Positions 1-7,052 of a DNA stretch of 64,000 nucleotides are shown here, piece after piece (position 1 is the stretch's first letter; each line of letters starts with the position of its first letter). The notes under the pieces are model-generated. The model was not told where the DNA came from and searched no databases. It saw only the letters and a program-made list of their open reading frames with translations. A program made the position numbers and the translations under genes. The DNA is from Bacillota bacterium (lineage in GTDB: Bacteria > Bacillota > Dehalobacteriia > UBA4068 > UBA4997), in NCBI GenBank assembly GCA_017397935.1, contig JAFQHN010000024.1:1-64000 (forward strand), written 5' to 3'.

Positions 1-2
1 GA

Positions 3-92
3 TTTGAATATGAGAAGTGGTTGAAGTTGAAGGCTGTGCCCGATTGGCAGAGTTTGGAGAACACCTGGTCTACGGCCTATGTGCAGAAATAG
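3..92 (+). CDS. C-terminal end of an unidentified protein (partial)
   Basis: The third frame is open from the first complete codon to a TAG at 90-92, giving 29 residues that end in ...STAYVQK. The peptide is rich in Trp, Lys and Glu. A good intrinsic terminator follows 15 bp later, which supports this being the true 3' end of a gene. I cannot recognise the family from so short a tail, and the start lies outside the window. Confidence 0.55.
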   Translation, partial: FEYEKWLKLKAVPDWQSLENTWSTAYVQK

Positions 93-106
93 CTGAATAA
101 TAACTG

Positions 107-144
107 ACAGGGGCAGGATGATAAATTCTGCCTCTGTTTTTTTT
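107..144 (+). terminator. Intrinsic terminator after the upstream gene
   Basis: A 10-bp stem (ACAGGGGCAG with CTGCCTCTGT, one G-U pair) has an 11-nt loop and is followed by an uninterrupted run of eight T. It separates the partial upstream gene from the proS region. Confidence 0.85.
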
Positions 145-239
145 GTGTGCATGAGGATTCTTCACGAAATTGGTGAGACAGATTGGCATAAAAGTAATGG
201 AAAATTCTAAAAAACAGTACAAAACAGGGTTTGACGTGG

Positions 240-245
240 TATAAT
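240..245 (+). promoter_or_regulatory. Extended -10 promoter candidate
   Basis: TATAAT is preceded by TGG, an extended -10 arrangement. No good -35 lies 17 bp upstream. Transcription would begin around 252, right at the base of the inverted repeat at 255-326. A second, similar extended -10 lies at 386-391. Confidence 0.45.
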
Positions 246-254
246 ATACTATAT

Positions 255-326
255 CAGACGCTTTTGGCGGGGGAGACATACTGCGGACGGATTTGCGGAT
301 AAATTGCTGCGTAAATCAGGCGTCTG
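255..326 (+). ncRNA. Structured RNA candidate upstream of proS
   Basis: CAGACGC (255-261) pairs perfectly with GCGTCTG (320-326). Just inside its 3' arm, GATTTGCG (290-297) pairs with CGTAAATC (310-317) through one G-U pair. The outer stem starts about 3 nt after the expected start site of the promoter at 240-245. I see no T-box consensus (AGGGTGGNACCGCG), so this is not recognisably a tRNA-sensing leader. Class and function are unknown, and chance pairing cannot be excluded. Confidence 0.35.
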
Positions 327-362
327 TTACATAGGTTTTTAAGAGGTTTGGCGAACTAATGC

Positions 363-391
363 TATACAAAGAACAACTTGTATGGTATAAT
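363..391 (+). promoter_or_regulatory. Probable proS promoter
   Basis: TATACA (363-368) and TATAAT (386-391) are separated by 17 bp, and TG lies one base before the -10. It is 100 bp upstream of the proS start. The remaining sequence between 93 and 490 holds only the terminator, the structured repeat and AT-rich leader; I see no gene there. Confidence 0.5.
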
Positions 392-490
392 AAACTGTTG
401 GCCGCGAAAATACGGTTGATTTGTTGAAATATTTATAAAAAAATATCTTAATTTTATAATGAAAAAATTGTTTTGCAGGAGGAAAAGTTG

Positions 491-2206
491 ATGAAAGCCA
501 GTAAAATGTTAGCTCCTACTCTGAGAGAGGTACCCGCCGATGCGGAAATCAGCAGCCATAAGCTGATGCTGCGCGCCGGTATGATGCGTAAAGTTGCGTC
601 CGGTGTGTATACTTATCTGCCTCTGGCGTGGCGCTCTATCAAGAAGATTGAAAATATTATCCGTGAGGAGATGGATAACAAAGGCGGCCAGGAATTGCTG
701 ATGCCGGCGGTACAGCCTGCCGAAATTTGGCAGGAAAGCGGCCGCTGGGGTGTGTACGGTGCCGAGCTTTGGCGTGTAAAGGACCGTAACGGCCGTGATT
801 TCTGCCTTGGCCCCACCCATGAGGAATTGATCAGCGTGACCTTCCGCAACGATGTGCGCTCTTATAAGCAGCTGCCGCAGATGCTGTACCAAATCCAGAC
901 CAAATACCGTGACGAGCGCCGTCCGCGCTTTGGTTTGATGCGCAGCCGTGAGTTTATTATGAAGGATTTGTATTCCTTTGACGCTGATGAGGCCGGTTTG
1001 TCGGTAAGCTATGATATGATGTATGATGCGTACTCCCGCGTGTTCAGCCGCTGCGGTTTGGACTTCCGCCCGGTTGAGGCAGACAGCGGTGCCATCGGCG
1101 GCAAGGGCAGCCATGAGTTTATGGCGCTGGCCGAGGCTGGCGAGAGTGCTATTCTCTATTGCGACACCTGCGATTATGCGGCTACCGATGAGATTGCGGG
1201 CCGTGATCCCCTGCCGGTGGCAGCCGAGGAAATGCTGGCTATCGAGAAGGTGGACACCCCCAACTGCGCTTCGGTGGAGGAGGTTGCGGCCTTCTTGAAT
1301 GTGCCGACCAACCGCATTGTAAAGACCATGTATTACAAGGCTGACGAGGAGTTGGTGGTTGTGCTTATCCGCGGCGACCGCACCATCAATGAAATCAAAT
1401 TGCAGGGCCTGCTGGGCTGCAACGAACTGATGCTGGCCGATAACGCCGACATTGAGCAGGGCGGCAGCAAGGTTGGTTATCTGGGGCCGATCGGCATTGA
1501 GGGCGTGAAGATTTATGCTGATGCCGAGGTGCCGCTGATGTATAATGTTATCGTGGGGGCCAATGACGGTGAGCGCCACCTGCTGAATGTAAACTATCAG
1601 CGCGGTGACTTTAAGATTGACCAAGTGGCTGATTTGCGTTATCTGGAAGAAGGCGAGCAGTGCCCGCATTGTCATGGGCATTTGAAGATGGCCCGCGGTA
1701 TTGAGGTTGGCCAGATCTTTAAGCTGCACACCAAGTACAGCGAGAGCCTGCACGTTTATTATACCGGTGAGGACGGCGTGGAGCGCCCGGTGGTAATGGG
1801 CTGCTACGGCATTGGTGTGGGTCGCACCCTGGCTGCGGTTATCGAGCAGAGCCATGATGATGACGGCATTATCTGGCCGATGGCGGTGGCACCGTATCAG
1901 GTGGTGGTTATCCCGGTTAATGACCGTGAGGAGGAGCTGGTGCAGGCCGCCGGCAAGGTTTACGATGAGCTGACCGCTGCCGGTATCGAGGTTGTTTTGG
2001 ATGACCGCGGTGAGCGTGCCGGTGTTAAGTTTAAGGATGCCGATTTGATCGGCTATCCCGTGCGCGTTACTGTTGGCGCCAAATCTCTGGCACGCGGTAA
2101 TGTAGAGGTTAAGATCCGCAAGACCGGTGAGATGCTGGAAGTGCCGGTGGCCGAGATTGCAGGCTGGATCAGCGATTATGTTAAGGCGGAAATGGCTGCA
2201 AAATAA
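491..2206 (+). CDS. proS: Prolyl-tRNA synthetase
   Basis: This 571-residue class II aminoacyl-tRNA synthetase charges tRNA-Pro in the cytoplasm. It has the bacterial layout: an N-terminal catalytic part with motif 2 (about residues 135-165, YRDERRPRFGLMRSREF), an inserted editing domain (roughly 220-400) of the YbaK/INS type, motif 3 (GIGVGRTLAA) and a C-terminal anticodon-binding domain (PYQVVVIPVN onward). Length matches bacterial-type ProRS (565-575). The ATG at 491 follows AGGAGG (477-482) with 8-nt spacing; an in-frame upstream codon at 473 would overlap that site and is rejected. The gene is followed 33 bp later by the prenyl synthase pair, so it may head a short operon. Confidence 0.95.
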   Translation: MKASKMLAPTLREVPADAEISSHKLMLRAGMMRKVASGVYTYLPLAWRSIKKIENIIREEMDNKGGQELLMPAVQPAEIWQESGRWGVYGAELWRVKDRNGRDFCLGPTHEELISVTFRNDVRSYKQLPQMLYQIQTKYRDERRPRFGLMRSREFIMKDLYSFDADEAGLSVSYDMMYDAYSRVFSRCGLDFRPVEADSGAIGGKGSHEFMALAEAGESAILYCDTCDYAATDEIAGRDPLPVAAEEMLAIEKVDTPNCASVEEVAAFLNVPTNRIVKTMYYKADEELVVVLIRGDRTINEIKLQGLLGCNELMLADNADIEQGGSKVGYLGPIGIEGVKIYADAEVPLMYNVIVGANDGERHLLNVNYQRGDFKIDQVADLRYLEEGEQCPHCHGHLKMARGIEVGQIFKLHTKYSESLHVYYTGEDGVERPVVMGCYGIGVGRTLAAVIEQSHDDDGIIWPMAVAPYQVVVIPVNDREEELVQAAGKVYDELTAAGIEVVLDDRGERAGVKFKDADLIGYPVRVTVGAKSLARGNVEVKIRKTGEMLEVPVAEIAGWISDYVKAEMAAK

Positions 2207-2239
2207 GGCGGCTGAATATAAATTTGGGGTGATGATGGG

Positions 2240-3025
2240 ATGATGATGGAGAAACCGGCAGTAAAAGCTGATAAAACTGAATTGAACAGCGGCTTGCTGG
2301 CGGTCCGCTCTGCCCTGACACGGGAGTATCTGCCGGTGGCTGCGCGTTTGCCTGAGAATTTGCAGCCTGAAGCGAGTTGGCCGGAAAGGGAAGTGCTGCC
2401 GACTTTGGTGCTGCTGCCGACTTTGGGTAAGGCCGATTTGCGTCCCCGTGCCGAAAAACTGGCCTTGGCCATGGAACTTTGTTATCTGGCCGGGCGGGTG
2501 CATGATCTGGCGGCGGCTGCGGCCGATGCTGACGGTATGTACGGGCGTTCCATCCTCACCGGGGATTATTTGTATGCGGCAGGCGCTGTGCAGCTGGCCA
2601 ACGCCGGGTATGATAATCGGCTGGGCAAGGTGGGGCGGATACTCTCCCGCCGGGCCGAGGCGCGGTTGGTAAGTGAGCGCTGGAATGAGCGTGCTTATGT
2701 GCCGGAGAGCGAGAAGATCGCCAATCTGGCCAAGGATACTGCCGAGGGATTTTCTCTGGCGGCAAGCATGGCGGCTGATTTGGCGGGGTTATCTGCCGAA
2801 CAGCAGCAGGCGTATACCGAATTTGGCTTTTATCTGGGCGTTTTGCAGGGTATAAGCCTGAACGGCTACCGCAAGGGGGCGGCGGCTGATGAGGCGCTGG
2901 TGTATTGCCGGCGGGCGCTGTTACATATACCTGAATGTGCGGCTTTGGCCGAGGAAATGCTGCTGAGTAAATTGGCGGAGGAAAAGACGGTATCTGTGCC
3001 GAAAGCGGCGTATAACAGGGCGTAA
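2240..3025 (+). CDS. Degenerate polyprenyl synthase subunit (HepS-like)
   Basis: A 261-residue all-alpha protein. Its middle (about 75-150) resembles the core of trans-isoprenyl diphosphate synthases: a helix with the LAGRVHDLAAAAAD stretch where active enzymes carry DDxxD, and ILTGDYLYAAGAVQLA, which resembles the LxGDFLLARA region. Neither aspartate-rich motif is intact. It lies directly before a catalytically complete synthase (30 bp gap), as the non-catalytic HepS subunit accompanies HepT in Bacillus. I infer a regulatory or chain-length subunit of a heteromeric enzyme. Three consecutive ATG codons (2240, 2243, 2246) make the exact start uncertain. Confidence 0.6.
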   Translation: MMMEKPAVKADKTELNSGLLAVRSALTREYLPVAARLPENLQPEASWPEREVLPTLVLLPTLGKADLRPRAEKLALAMELCYLAGRVHDLAAAAADADGMYGRSILTGDYLYAAGAVQLANAGYDNRLGKVGRILSRRAEARLVSERWNERAYVPESEKIANLAKDTAEGFSLAASMAADLAGLSAEQQQAYTEFGFYLGVLQGISLNGYRKGAAADEALVYCRRALLHIPECAALAEEMLLSKLAEEKTVSVPKAAYNRA

Positions 3026-3055
3026 AATTGGTTGCTGATTTGGAGGTTGGCTTGG

Positions 3056-4078
3056 GTGGCAGTTGATATTACACAAAAAATAACGGCCAAAAACCGGGCC
3101 AAGGCCGCCAAATGGCAGCAGCTGGTGCAGCGGGAACTGAGTTGCTTGGAGGATTATCTGAAAAACTCACTTAACTCGGAGGACACGCTGATACAAACGG
3201 CGGCGCTGGGCTTGATTGAGGCTGGCGGCAAGCGGATTCGCCCGGCCTTTGCGTATCTGGCAGGGCGGATTTGGGGAGCAGACCGTGACAGCCTGCTGCC
3301 TTTGCTGGCCGCGTTAGAGCTTATCCACACCGGAAGCCTGGTGCATGATGATATTATCGACAAGGCCACTCTGCGCCGCGGCAAACCGACGGTGAGCTAT
3401 GTGCATGGGCCGGCGGCTGCGCTGTATGTGGGCGATTTTTTGATCGGTCGGGCGCTGGAACTGGTATCTGTTTATCAAAATGAGCGCGTGGATGTGAGCC
3501 TGAACCGCACAGTGCTGCAAATGTGTCTGGGTGAGTTGAAGCAGGAGAAGGATTTTTTCCGCTTATCACAAACACCGCACGATTATTTTGGCCGCATACG
3601 CCGAAAAACCGCGCTGCTTTTTGCTGGCAGCTGTGAGTGCGGGGCGGCGCTGGCCGGTGCGACGGATGAGCAGGTAAATGCGCTATGGCGCTTCGGTTAT
3701 AATCTGGGGTTGGCTTTTCAGATCATTGATGACCTGCTGGATTTGCTGGCCGATGAGGAAACGATTGGCAAGCCGGCGGGCAACGATTTGCGGCAGGGTA
3801 ACTTATCCTTGCCGGTGATTTTGGCGCTGCGTGAGGCCGAGGGAGAGCAGTTGGCTGCCGCTATCCGTGGTATTGAGCAGGGAGAAGCTGAGGCTTTGCC
3901 GAGGGCGCTGGAACTGGTGCGGAAATCTGCGGGGCCGGAAATGGCTGCTAAGACGGCGCGGAGATTTTTGGATAAGGCGGCCGCTGATTTGCAGCCCTTG
4001 CCGAACTGCCGTGAAAAACAGGCGCTTAGCTCTGCGATGCAGGATTTTATTGCGCAAATTGACAGGCTGATGCGGTAA
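3056..4078 (+). CDS. hepT: Polyprenyl (heptaprenyl-type) diphosphate synthase, catalytic subunit
   Basis: This 340-residue trans-isoprenyl diphosphate synthase elongates allylic diphosphates with IPP to make long-chain prenyl diphosphates, for menaquinone or a similar quinone. Both Asp-rich motifs are present: LVHDDIIDKATLRRGKPT at about residue 100 (FARM) and QIIDDLLDL at about 223 (SARM), plus the GGKRIRPAF substrate-binding segment near residue 58. The GTG at 3056 is chosen because GGAGG (3042-3046) sits 9 nt ahead; an in-frame codon at 3032 has no such site. It follows the degenerate paralogue and probably pairs with it. Product length cannot be read with confidence, so the symbol is provisional. 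Confidence 0.85.
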   Translation: MAVDITQKITAKNRAKAAKWQQLVQRELSCLEDYLKNSLNSEDTLIQTAALGLIEAGGKRIRPAFAYLAGRIWGADRDSLLPLLAALELIHTGSLVHDDIIDKATLRRGKPTVSYVHGPAAALYVGDFLIGRALELVSVYQNERVDVSLNRTVLQMCLGELKQEKDFFRLSQTPHDYFGRIRRKTALLFAGSCECGAALAGATDEQVNALWRFGYNLGLAFQIIDDLLDLLADEETIGKPAGNDLRQGNLSLPVILALREAEGEQLAAAIRGIEQGEAEALPRALELVRKSAGPEMAAKTARRFLDKAAADLQPLPNCREKQALSSAMQDFIAQIDRLMR

Positions 4079-4080
4079 AA

Positions 4081-4117
4081 ACGCCTGCTTGACAAGTTGT
4101 TGCAGGCGTGATAAAAT
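4081..4117 (+). promoter_or_regulatory. Sigma-A promoter embedded in an inverted repeat
   Basis: TTGACA (4089-4094), a 17-bp spacer and TAAAAT (4112-4117) make a near-consensus promoter for the riboswitch transcript. Arms ACGCCTGC (4081-4088) and GCAGGCGT (4102-4109) form a perfect 8-bp inverted repeat flanking and overlapping the -35 element. No T-run follows, so it is not a terminator of hepT. An operator is the more likely reading. Confidence 0.7.
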
Positions 4118-4121
4118 GTTG

Positions 4122-4330
4122 GTGAAAAATTGAATACCGATATATAGAGGAAAGTGGTGAAAGTCCACACACAGAAACGGTACTGTAAGCACGAGGCCGC
4201 TCCGAAGCAGCATAAGTTGTTGATTTTTTAATCGCCACTCGGATTTTATCCGGGGAAGGTAGGAGAGGGACGCAGGGAAGAACCCATAGTGTAAGTCAGT
4301 ATATTCTATATGTTGGGTTGGGGTACTCTG
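4122..4330 (+). promoter_or_regulatory. Cobalamin riboswitch
   Basis: The conserved elements appear in order: GGTGAAAGTCC (about 4152-4163), an ACGGTACTGTAA segment, CGCCACTCGGA...TCCGGGGAAGG (about 4231-4259), and AAGTCAGTA near 4292. These match the adenosylcobalamin aptamer (B12 box and core). The aptamer lies immediately downstream of a strong promoter and is followed by an intrinsic terminator at 4369-4413, so control is probably by transcription termination when cobalamin is bound. The regulated gene would be the DUF2292 ORF at 4473. The 5' and 3' edges are approximate. Confidence 0.85.
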
Positions 4331-4368
4331 CTTTCCGGAGATCCTTTGGGAGTGCATAAAGAACGTTT

Positions 4369-4413
4369 GCACCGAAAATATGGTTGTTTTGGCCATGCTT
4401 TCGGTGCTTTTTT
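4369..4413 (+). terminator. Riboswitch expression-platform terminator
   Basis: GCACCGAAA (4369-4377) pairs perfectly with TTTCGGTGC (4399-4407), with an inner ATGG/CCAT extension, followed by TTTTTT. It lies between the cobalamin aptamer and the DUF2292 start, as expected for a B12-controlled terminator. Confidence 0.85.
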
Positions 4414-4472
4414 ATTGCCGTAGCCTGAGGTATTTGATTTTTGACGAAAATATTGGCCGAGGTGGTGATTTG

Positions 4473-4643
4473 ATGGAGGAATTGGCTAAGCAAGAGCAGA
4501 TTGATTTGGAAGTTATGAATGAGTGCGAGGAGGAAATTGTGCGGGCAATACGGCAGCTGGATTATGGTGAGGTTAATGTGATGATCAGAAACGGCAAGCC
4601 GGTGATGATGAAGGTAATAAAATCCCAAAAGCTGGAAAAATGA
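4473..4643 (+). CDS. DUF2292 (YezD-like) microprotein
   Basis: A 56-residue acidic N-terminal helix is followed by IRQLDYGEVNVMIRNGKPVMMKVIKSQK, which matches the small DUF2292/YezD family of Bacillota (role unknown). The ATG at 4473 has GAGGTGG about 7 nt upstream. A longer frame opening at 4380 would start inside the terminator hairpin and is rejected. It is the only gene between the cobalamin riboswitch and the next structured region, so it is the apparent riboswitch target. This suggests a role when cobalamin is scarce. There are no membrane segments or cysteines. Confidence 0.75.
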   Translation: MEELAKQEQIDLEVMNECEEEIVRAIRQLDYGEVNVMIRNGKPVMMKVIKSQKLEK

Positions 4644-4658
4644 TTTGTTGCTGCTGAA

Positions 4659-4777
4659 TACGGTAGAGAAATATCAAAAATTTTGTAGGCTGTGTGGTTA
4701 AGACTACCGTAATAACCGAAGCTCAGTAAAATATGCCCTGTGGGTGGGTGTGTTTTATTGGGCTTTTTTATTTGGCC
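4659..4777 (+). ncRNA. Pseudoknot-like structured RNA with weak terminator
   Basis: TACGGTAG (4659-4666) and CTACCGTA (4704-4711) form a perfect 8-bp stem. GGTTA inside its loop (4696-4700) can pair with TAACC just outside (4713-4717), an H-type pseudoknot topology. Further on, GCCC...GGGC then TTTTTT (about 4735-4777) looks like a terminator, with an alternative TAAAATA/TGTTTTA pairing. It may be only the 3' end of the DUF2292 transcript or a regulatory RNA. I recognise no known class. Confidence 0.35.
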
Positions 4778-4804
4778 GTAATATTTTTATAGGGAGTATA
4801 GGTT

Positions 4805-4891
4805 ATGAACGGAGTAAATTGTAGTAATATTACGCTGAGACGCATTAGGGCCCGGTTGATTATCATAGCCATATTTTTTGCTTGCTTATAG
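4805..4891 (+). CDS. Possible 28-residue hydrophobic peptide
   Basis: An ATG at 4805 has GGGAG 8 nt upstream and opens a 28-codon frame. It has a short polar start, a basic RRIRAR patch and a hydrophobic LIIIAIFFACL tail. The shape is that of a tiny single-span membrane or signal-like peptide. Its stop codon lies 2 bp after the -35 element of the next gene's promoter. It resembles no family I know; the Shine-Dalgarno and the amphipathic layout are the only support. Confidence 0.3.
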   Translation: MNGVNCSNITLRRIRARLIIIAIFFACL

Positions 4892-4910
4892 ACACAAGTT
4901 TTTATATAAT
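4882..4910 (+). promoter_or_regulatory. Promoter of the carbonic anhydrase-like gene
   Basis: TTGCTT (4882-4887) and TATAAT (4905-4910) have a 17-bp spacer. They lie about 100 bp upstream of the start codon at 5009. Confidence 0.65.
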
Positions 4911-5008
4911 ATGATGTAGAAAATAATGGCAACAAGGGCAGACTGTTTTTATATAACAACGGTATCTGCTGTCAAAATTTACAGAAAATTTAACAGGAGG
5001 AATTTATT

Positions 5009-5590
5009 ATGACGATTGAAAAATATATGGAGCATAGCCCCAAAATTGATGAGAAAACTTATGTTTCCGACTCTGCGGTGATCATGGGCATGGTGGAGAT
5101 CGGCGAGGGCAGCAGCGTTTGGCCCAATGTTACCATGCGCGGCGATGTGAACTACATCAAGATGGGCAAGTACAGTAATGTGCAGGATAACTCGGTGGTA
5201 CACGTGGCGGCTCAGCCTTGCCCCACCATCATCGGTGATTATGTGACTATTGGTCACAGCGCCACTGTGCACGCCTGCATTATCGAGGATAACTGTTTGA
5301 TCGGTATGGGCTCGGTAATTCTGGATGGCGCAATTATCGGCCACGGCTCGATTATCGGTGCCGGTTCGGTGGTGCCTCCGGGCAAGGTTATCCCGCCGTT
5401 CTCCAAGGTTATGGGCATCCCCGGCAAGGTGGTGGCCGAGCTGACACCTGAGGATGAGCAGGGCACTATCCGCCATTCCCGCCGCTACTGGAATCTGGCC
5501 ACCCGCTATATCCCCGACGGCGAAAAATACCGTGTGGATGAGCCGGAAATTGAAATGGTTACCGCAGAAAAATATCAGAAATATCTTTAA
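5009..5590 (+). CDS. Gamma-carbonic anhydrase family hexapeptide-repeat protein
   Basis: This 193-residue protein is made largely of left-handed beta-helix hexapeptide repeats, for example IGEGSSVWPNV, IGDYVTIGH and IIGAGSVVPPGKVI. Three histidines in the gamma-CA zinc arrangement are visible: VVHVAAQ (about residue 70), TIGHSA (about 87) and TVHAC (about 92). It fits the YrbE/PaaY/CaiE-like clade, usually a trimeric metalloprotein that may hydrate CO2; catalysis in such homologues is often unproven. The ATG at 5009 follows AGGAGG (about 4997). The gene is monocistronic: its own promoter is upstream and recA has a separate one. Confidence 0.85.
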   Translation: MTIEKYMEHSPKIDEKTYVSDSAVIMGMVEIGEGSSVWPNVTMRGDVNYIKMGKYSNVQDNSVVHVAAQPCPTIIGDYVTIGHSATVHACIIEDNCLIGMGSVILDGAIIGHGSIIGAGSVVPPGKVIPPFSKVMGIPGKVVAELTPEDEQGTIRHSRRYWNLATRYIPDGEKYRVDEPEIEMVTAEKYQKYL

Positions 5591-5643
5591 TAAAAAAACA
5601 ATCTTTAATAAGAAAAATATTTGAGAAATTTGCCAAAAAACTC

Positions 5644-5672
5644 TTGTATTTTGGGCGGAAATAAGGTACAAT
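5644..5672 (+). promoter_or_regulatory. recA promoter
   Basis: TTGTAT (5644-5649) and TACAAT (5667-5672) are separated by exactly 17 bp, 57 bp upstream of the recA start codon. The LexA-type box begins 5 bp after the -10. Confidence 0.7.
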
Positions 5673-5677
5673 CAATA

Positions 5678-5691
5678 CAAACAAATGTTCG
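5678..5691 (+). promoter_or_regulatory. LexA (SOS) box at recA
   Basis: CAAACAAATGTTCG matches the Gram-positive SOS operator CGAAC-N4-GTTCG with one mismatch. Its position just downstream of the -10 is where LexA would block recA transcription. No lexA gene is in the window. Confidence 0.75.
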
Positions 5692-5728
5692 GTTGTGTTG
5701 ATGCCGACCGCAAATTGGAGGTTAGCAA

Positions 5729-6763
5729 ATGTCTGATAAATCTACGGCGCTGGAAGCTGCGCTGCAACAAATTGAAAAAAACTTCGGTAAGGGCTCGATT
5801 ATGAAGTTGGGCGCAACTGCGGCGCAGGGTATTGATGTTATCCCCACCGGCTGCTTGCCGTTGGATATTGCGTTGGGTGTCGGCGGTATTCCGCGTGGCC
5901 GTATTGTGGAGATTTACGGCCCTGAATCTTCCGGTAAAACCACCGTGGCTTTGCATATTGCAGCCGAGGCGCAGAAAATGGGCGGCACCGCTGCTTTTAT
6001 TGACGCTGAGCACGCGTTGGACCCGGTTTATGCCCACAATTTGGGTGTGGATCTGGACGAGCTGTTGGTATCTCAGCCGGACACCGGTGAGCAGGCGTTG
6101 GAAATTGCCGAAGCCCTGGTAAGAAGCGGCGCTGTTGATTTGGTGGTGGTGGACTCGGTGGCCGCATTGGTGCCTCGTGCCGAGCTGGAAGGAGATATGG
6201 GCGATGCTCATGTTGGGTTGCAGGCACGCTTGATGAGCCAGGCGCTGCGTAAATTGACCGGTGCGGTGAATAAGAGCCGCTGCGCGATCGTTTTCATTAA
6301 CCAGCTGCGTGAGAAGGTTGGCGTGATGTTTGGCAACCCGGAGGTTACTCCCGGCGGCAGAGCGCTGAAATATTATGCCACCGTGCGTATTGATGTGCGC
6401 CGTGTGGAGACCTTGAAGCAGGGCGGCGACAGTGTGGGCAACCGCACCAAGGCTAAGATTGTGAAGAACAAGGTGGCGCCGCCGTTTAAGATGGCCGAGT
6501 TTGACATTGTGTTTGGCGAGGGTATTTCCCGGGCCGGTTCTCTGGTGGACTTGGGCGTAAATCTGGGTGTCATCGACAAGAGTGGCTCCTGGTTTGCCTA
6601 TAAGGGCGAGAAGATTGGCCAGGGGCGCGAAAACGCCAAGAAATATTTGAAGGAAAATCCGGAAGTCTTTAATGAGATTGAGACGCGTGTGCGTGAGCTT
6701 TCGGTGACCTCCAACCGTTTGTCTTTTGGCACCACGGATGATGACGAAAGACCGGGCGAATAA
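5729..6763 (+). CDS. recA: Recombinase RecA
   Basis: This 344-residue DNA-dependent ATPase performs strand exchange and triggers LexA self-cleavage. It shows the Walker A motif GPESSGKT (about residues 64-71), Walker [11 protein letters not shown] (about 140), the [17 protein letters not shown] loop region and the GGRALKYYA segment typical of RecA. Length is standard. The start at 5729 has GGAGG about 8 nt upstream. It is monocistronic, with an SOS box in front and a strong terminator behind at 6802-6838. Confidence 0.98.
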   Translation: MSDKSTALEAALQQIEKNFGKGSIMKLGATAAQGIDVIPTGCLPLDIALGVGGIPRGRIVEIYGPESSGKTTVALHIAAEAQKMGGTAAFIDAEHALDPVYAHNLGVDLDELLVSQPDTGEQALEIAEALVRSGAVDLVVVDSVAALVPRAELEGDMGDAHVGLQARLMSQALRKLTGAVNKSRCAIVFINQLREKVGVMFGNPEVTPGGRALKYYATVRIDVRRVETLKQGGDSVGNRTKAKIVKNKVAPPFKMAEFDIVFGEGISRAGSLVDLGVNLGVIDKSGSWFAYKGEKIGQGRENAKKYLKENPEVFNEIETRVRELSVTSNRLSFGTTDDDERPGE

Positions 6764-6801
6764 GCTGAGTTTGGTGTAGAATTTAATCTGATTTTGATAG
6801 G

Positions 6802-6838
6802 ACAGGTATCCGCAGTATTGGCGGGTGCCTGTTTTTTT
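6802..6838 (+). terminator. recA terminator
   Basis: ACAGGTATCCGC pairs with GCGGGTGCCTGT (12 bp including G-U pairs, 7-nt loop) and is followed by seven T. Confidence 0.85.
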
Positions 6839-7023
6839 GTGAAAAAAATTTTTTGGCAATATTTGGTGTTGTATGGGAGATGAAATAGTTTTCCACAACA
6901 ATATGTGGGCATCTTTGGTTATGATGATACCACAGGTTGATTTTGGCGTAAAATCAGGCAAATTTTGCCGGATTTTGGACAAATTTTATCCGGCCGGCTG
7001 CTGAAAAATCTTAAAAAATACTA

Positions 7024-7052
7024 TTGCAATTTTCTTAAAACTTGTATAAAAT
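7024..7052 (+). promoter_or_regulatory. Promoter of the division/cell-wall cluster
   Basis: TTGCAA (7024-7029) and TAAAAT (7047-7052) have a 17-bp spacer. They are directly followed by the TGGTG repeats at 7052-7109. An alternative extended -10 (TATAGT, 7107-7112) sits at the end of the repeats. From the recA terminator to here (6839-7023) I see only AT-rich sequence. Confidence 0.55.

Noticed and set aside
255-490. T-box leader for proS
   Set aside because: I looked for AGGGTGGNACCGCG and a specifier-loop layout and found neither; hisS, aspS and leuS leaders also lack it.
509-2503. 664-residue open frame antisense to proS
   Set aside because: It is a shadow of proS: no ribosome site, low-complexity composition and His/Gln-rich sequence typical of antisense translation of GC-rich codons.
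4380-4472. Longer N-terminus for the DUF2292 protein
   Set aside because: The frame begins within the riboswitch terminator and lacks a ribosome site; the ATG at 4473 has one.
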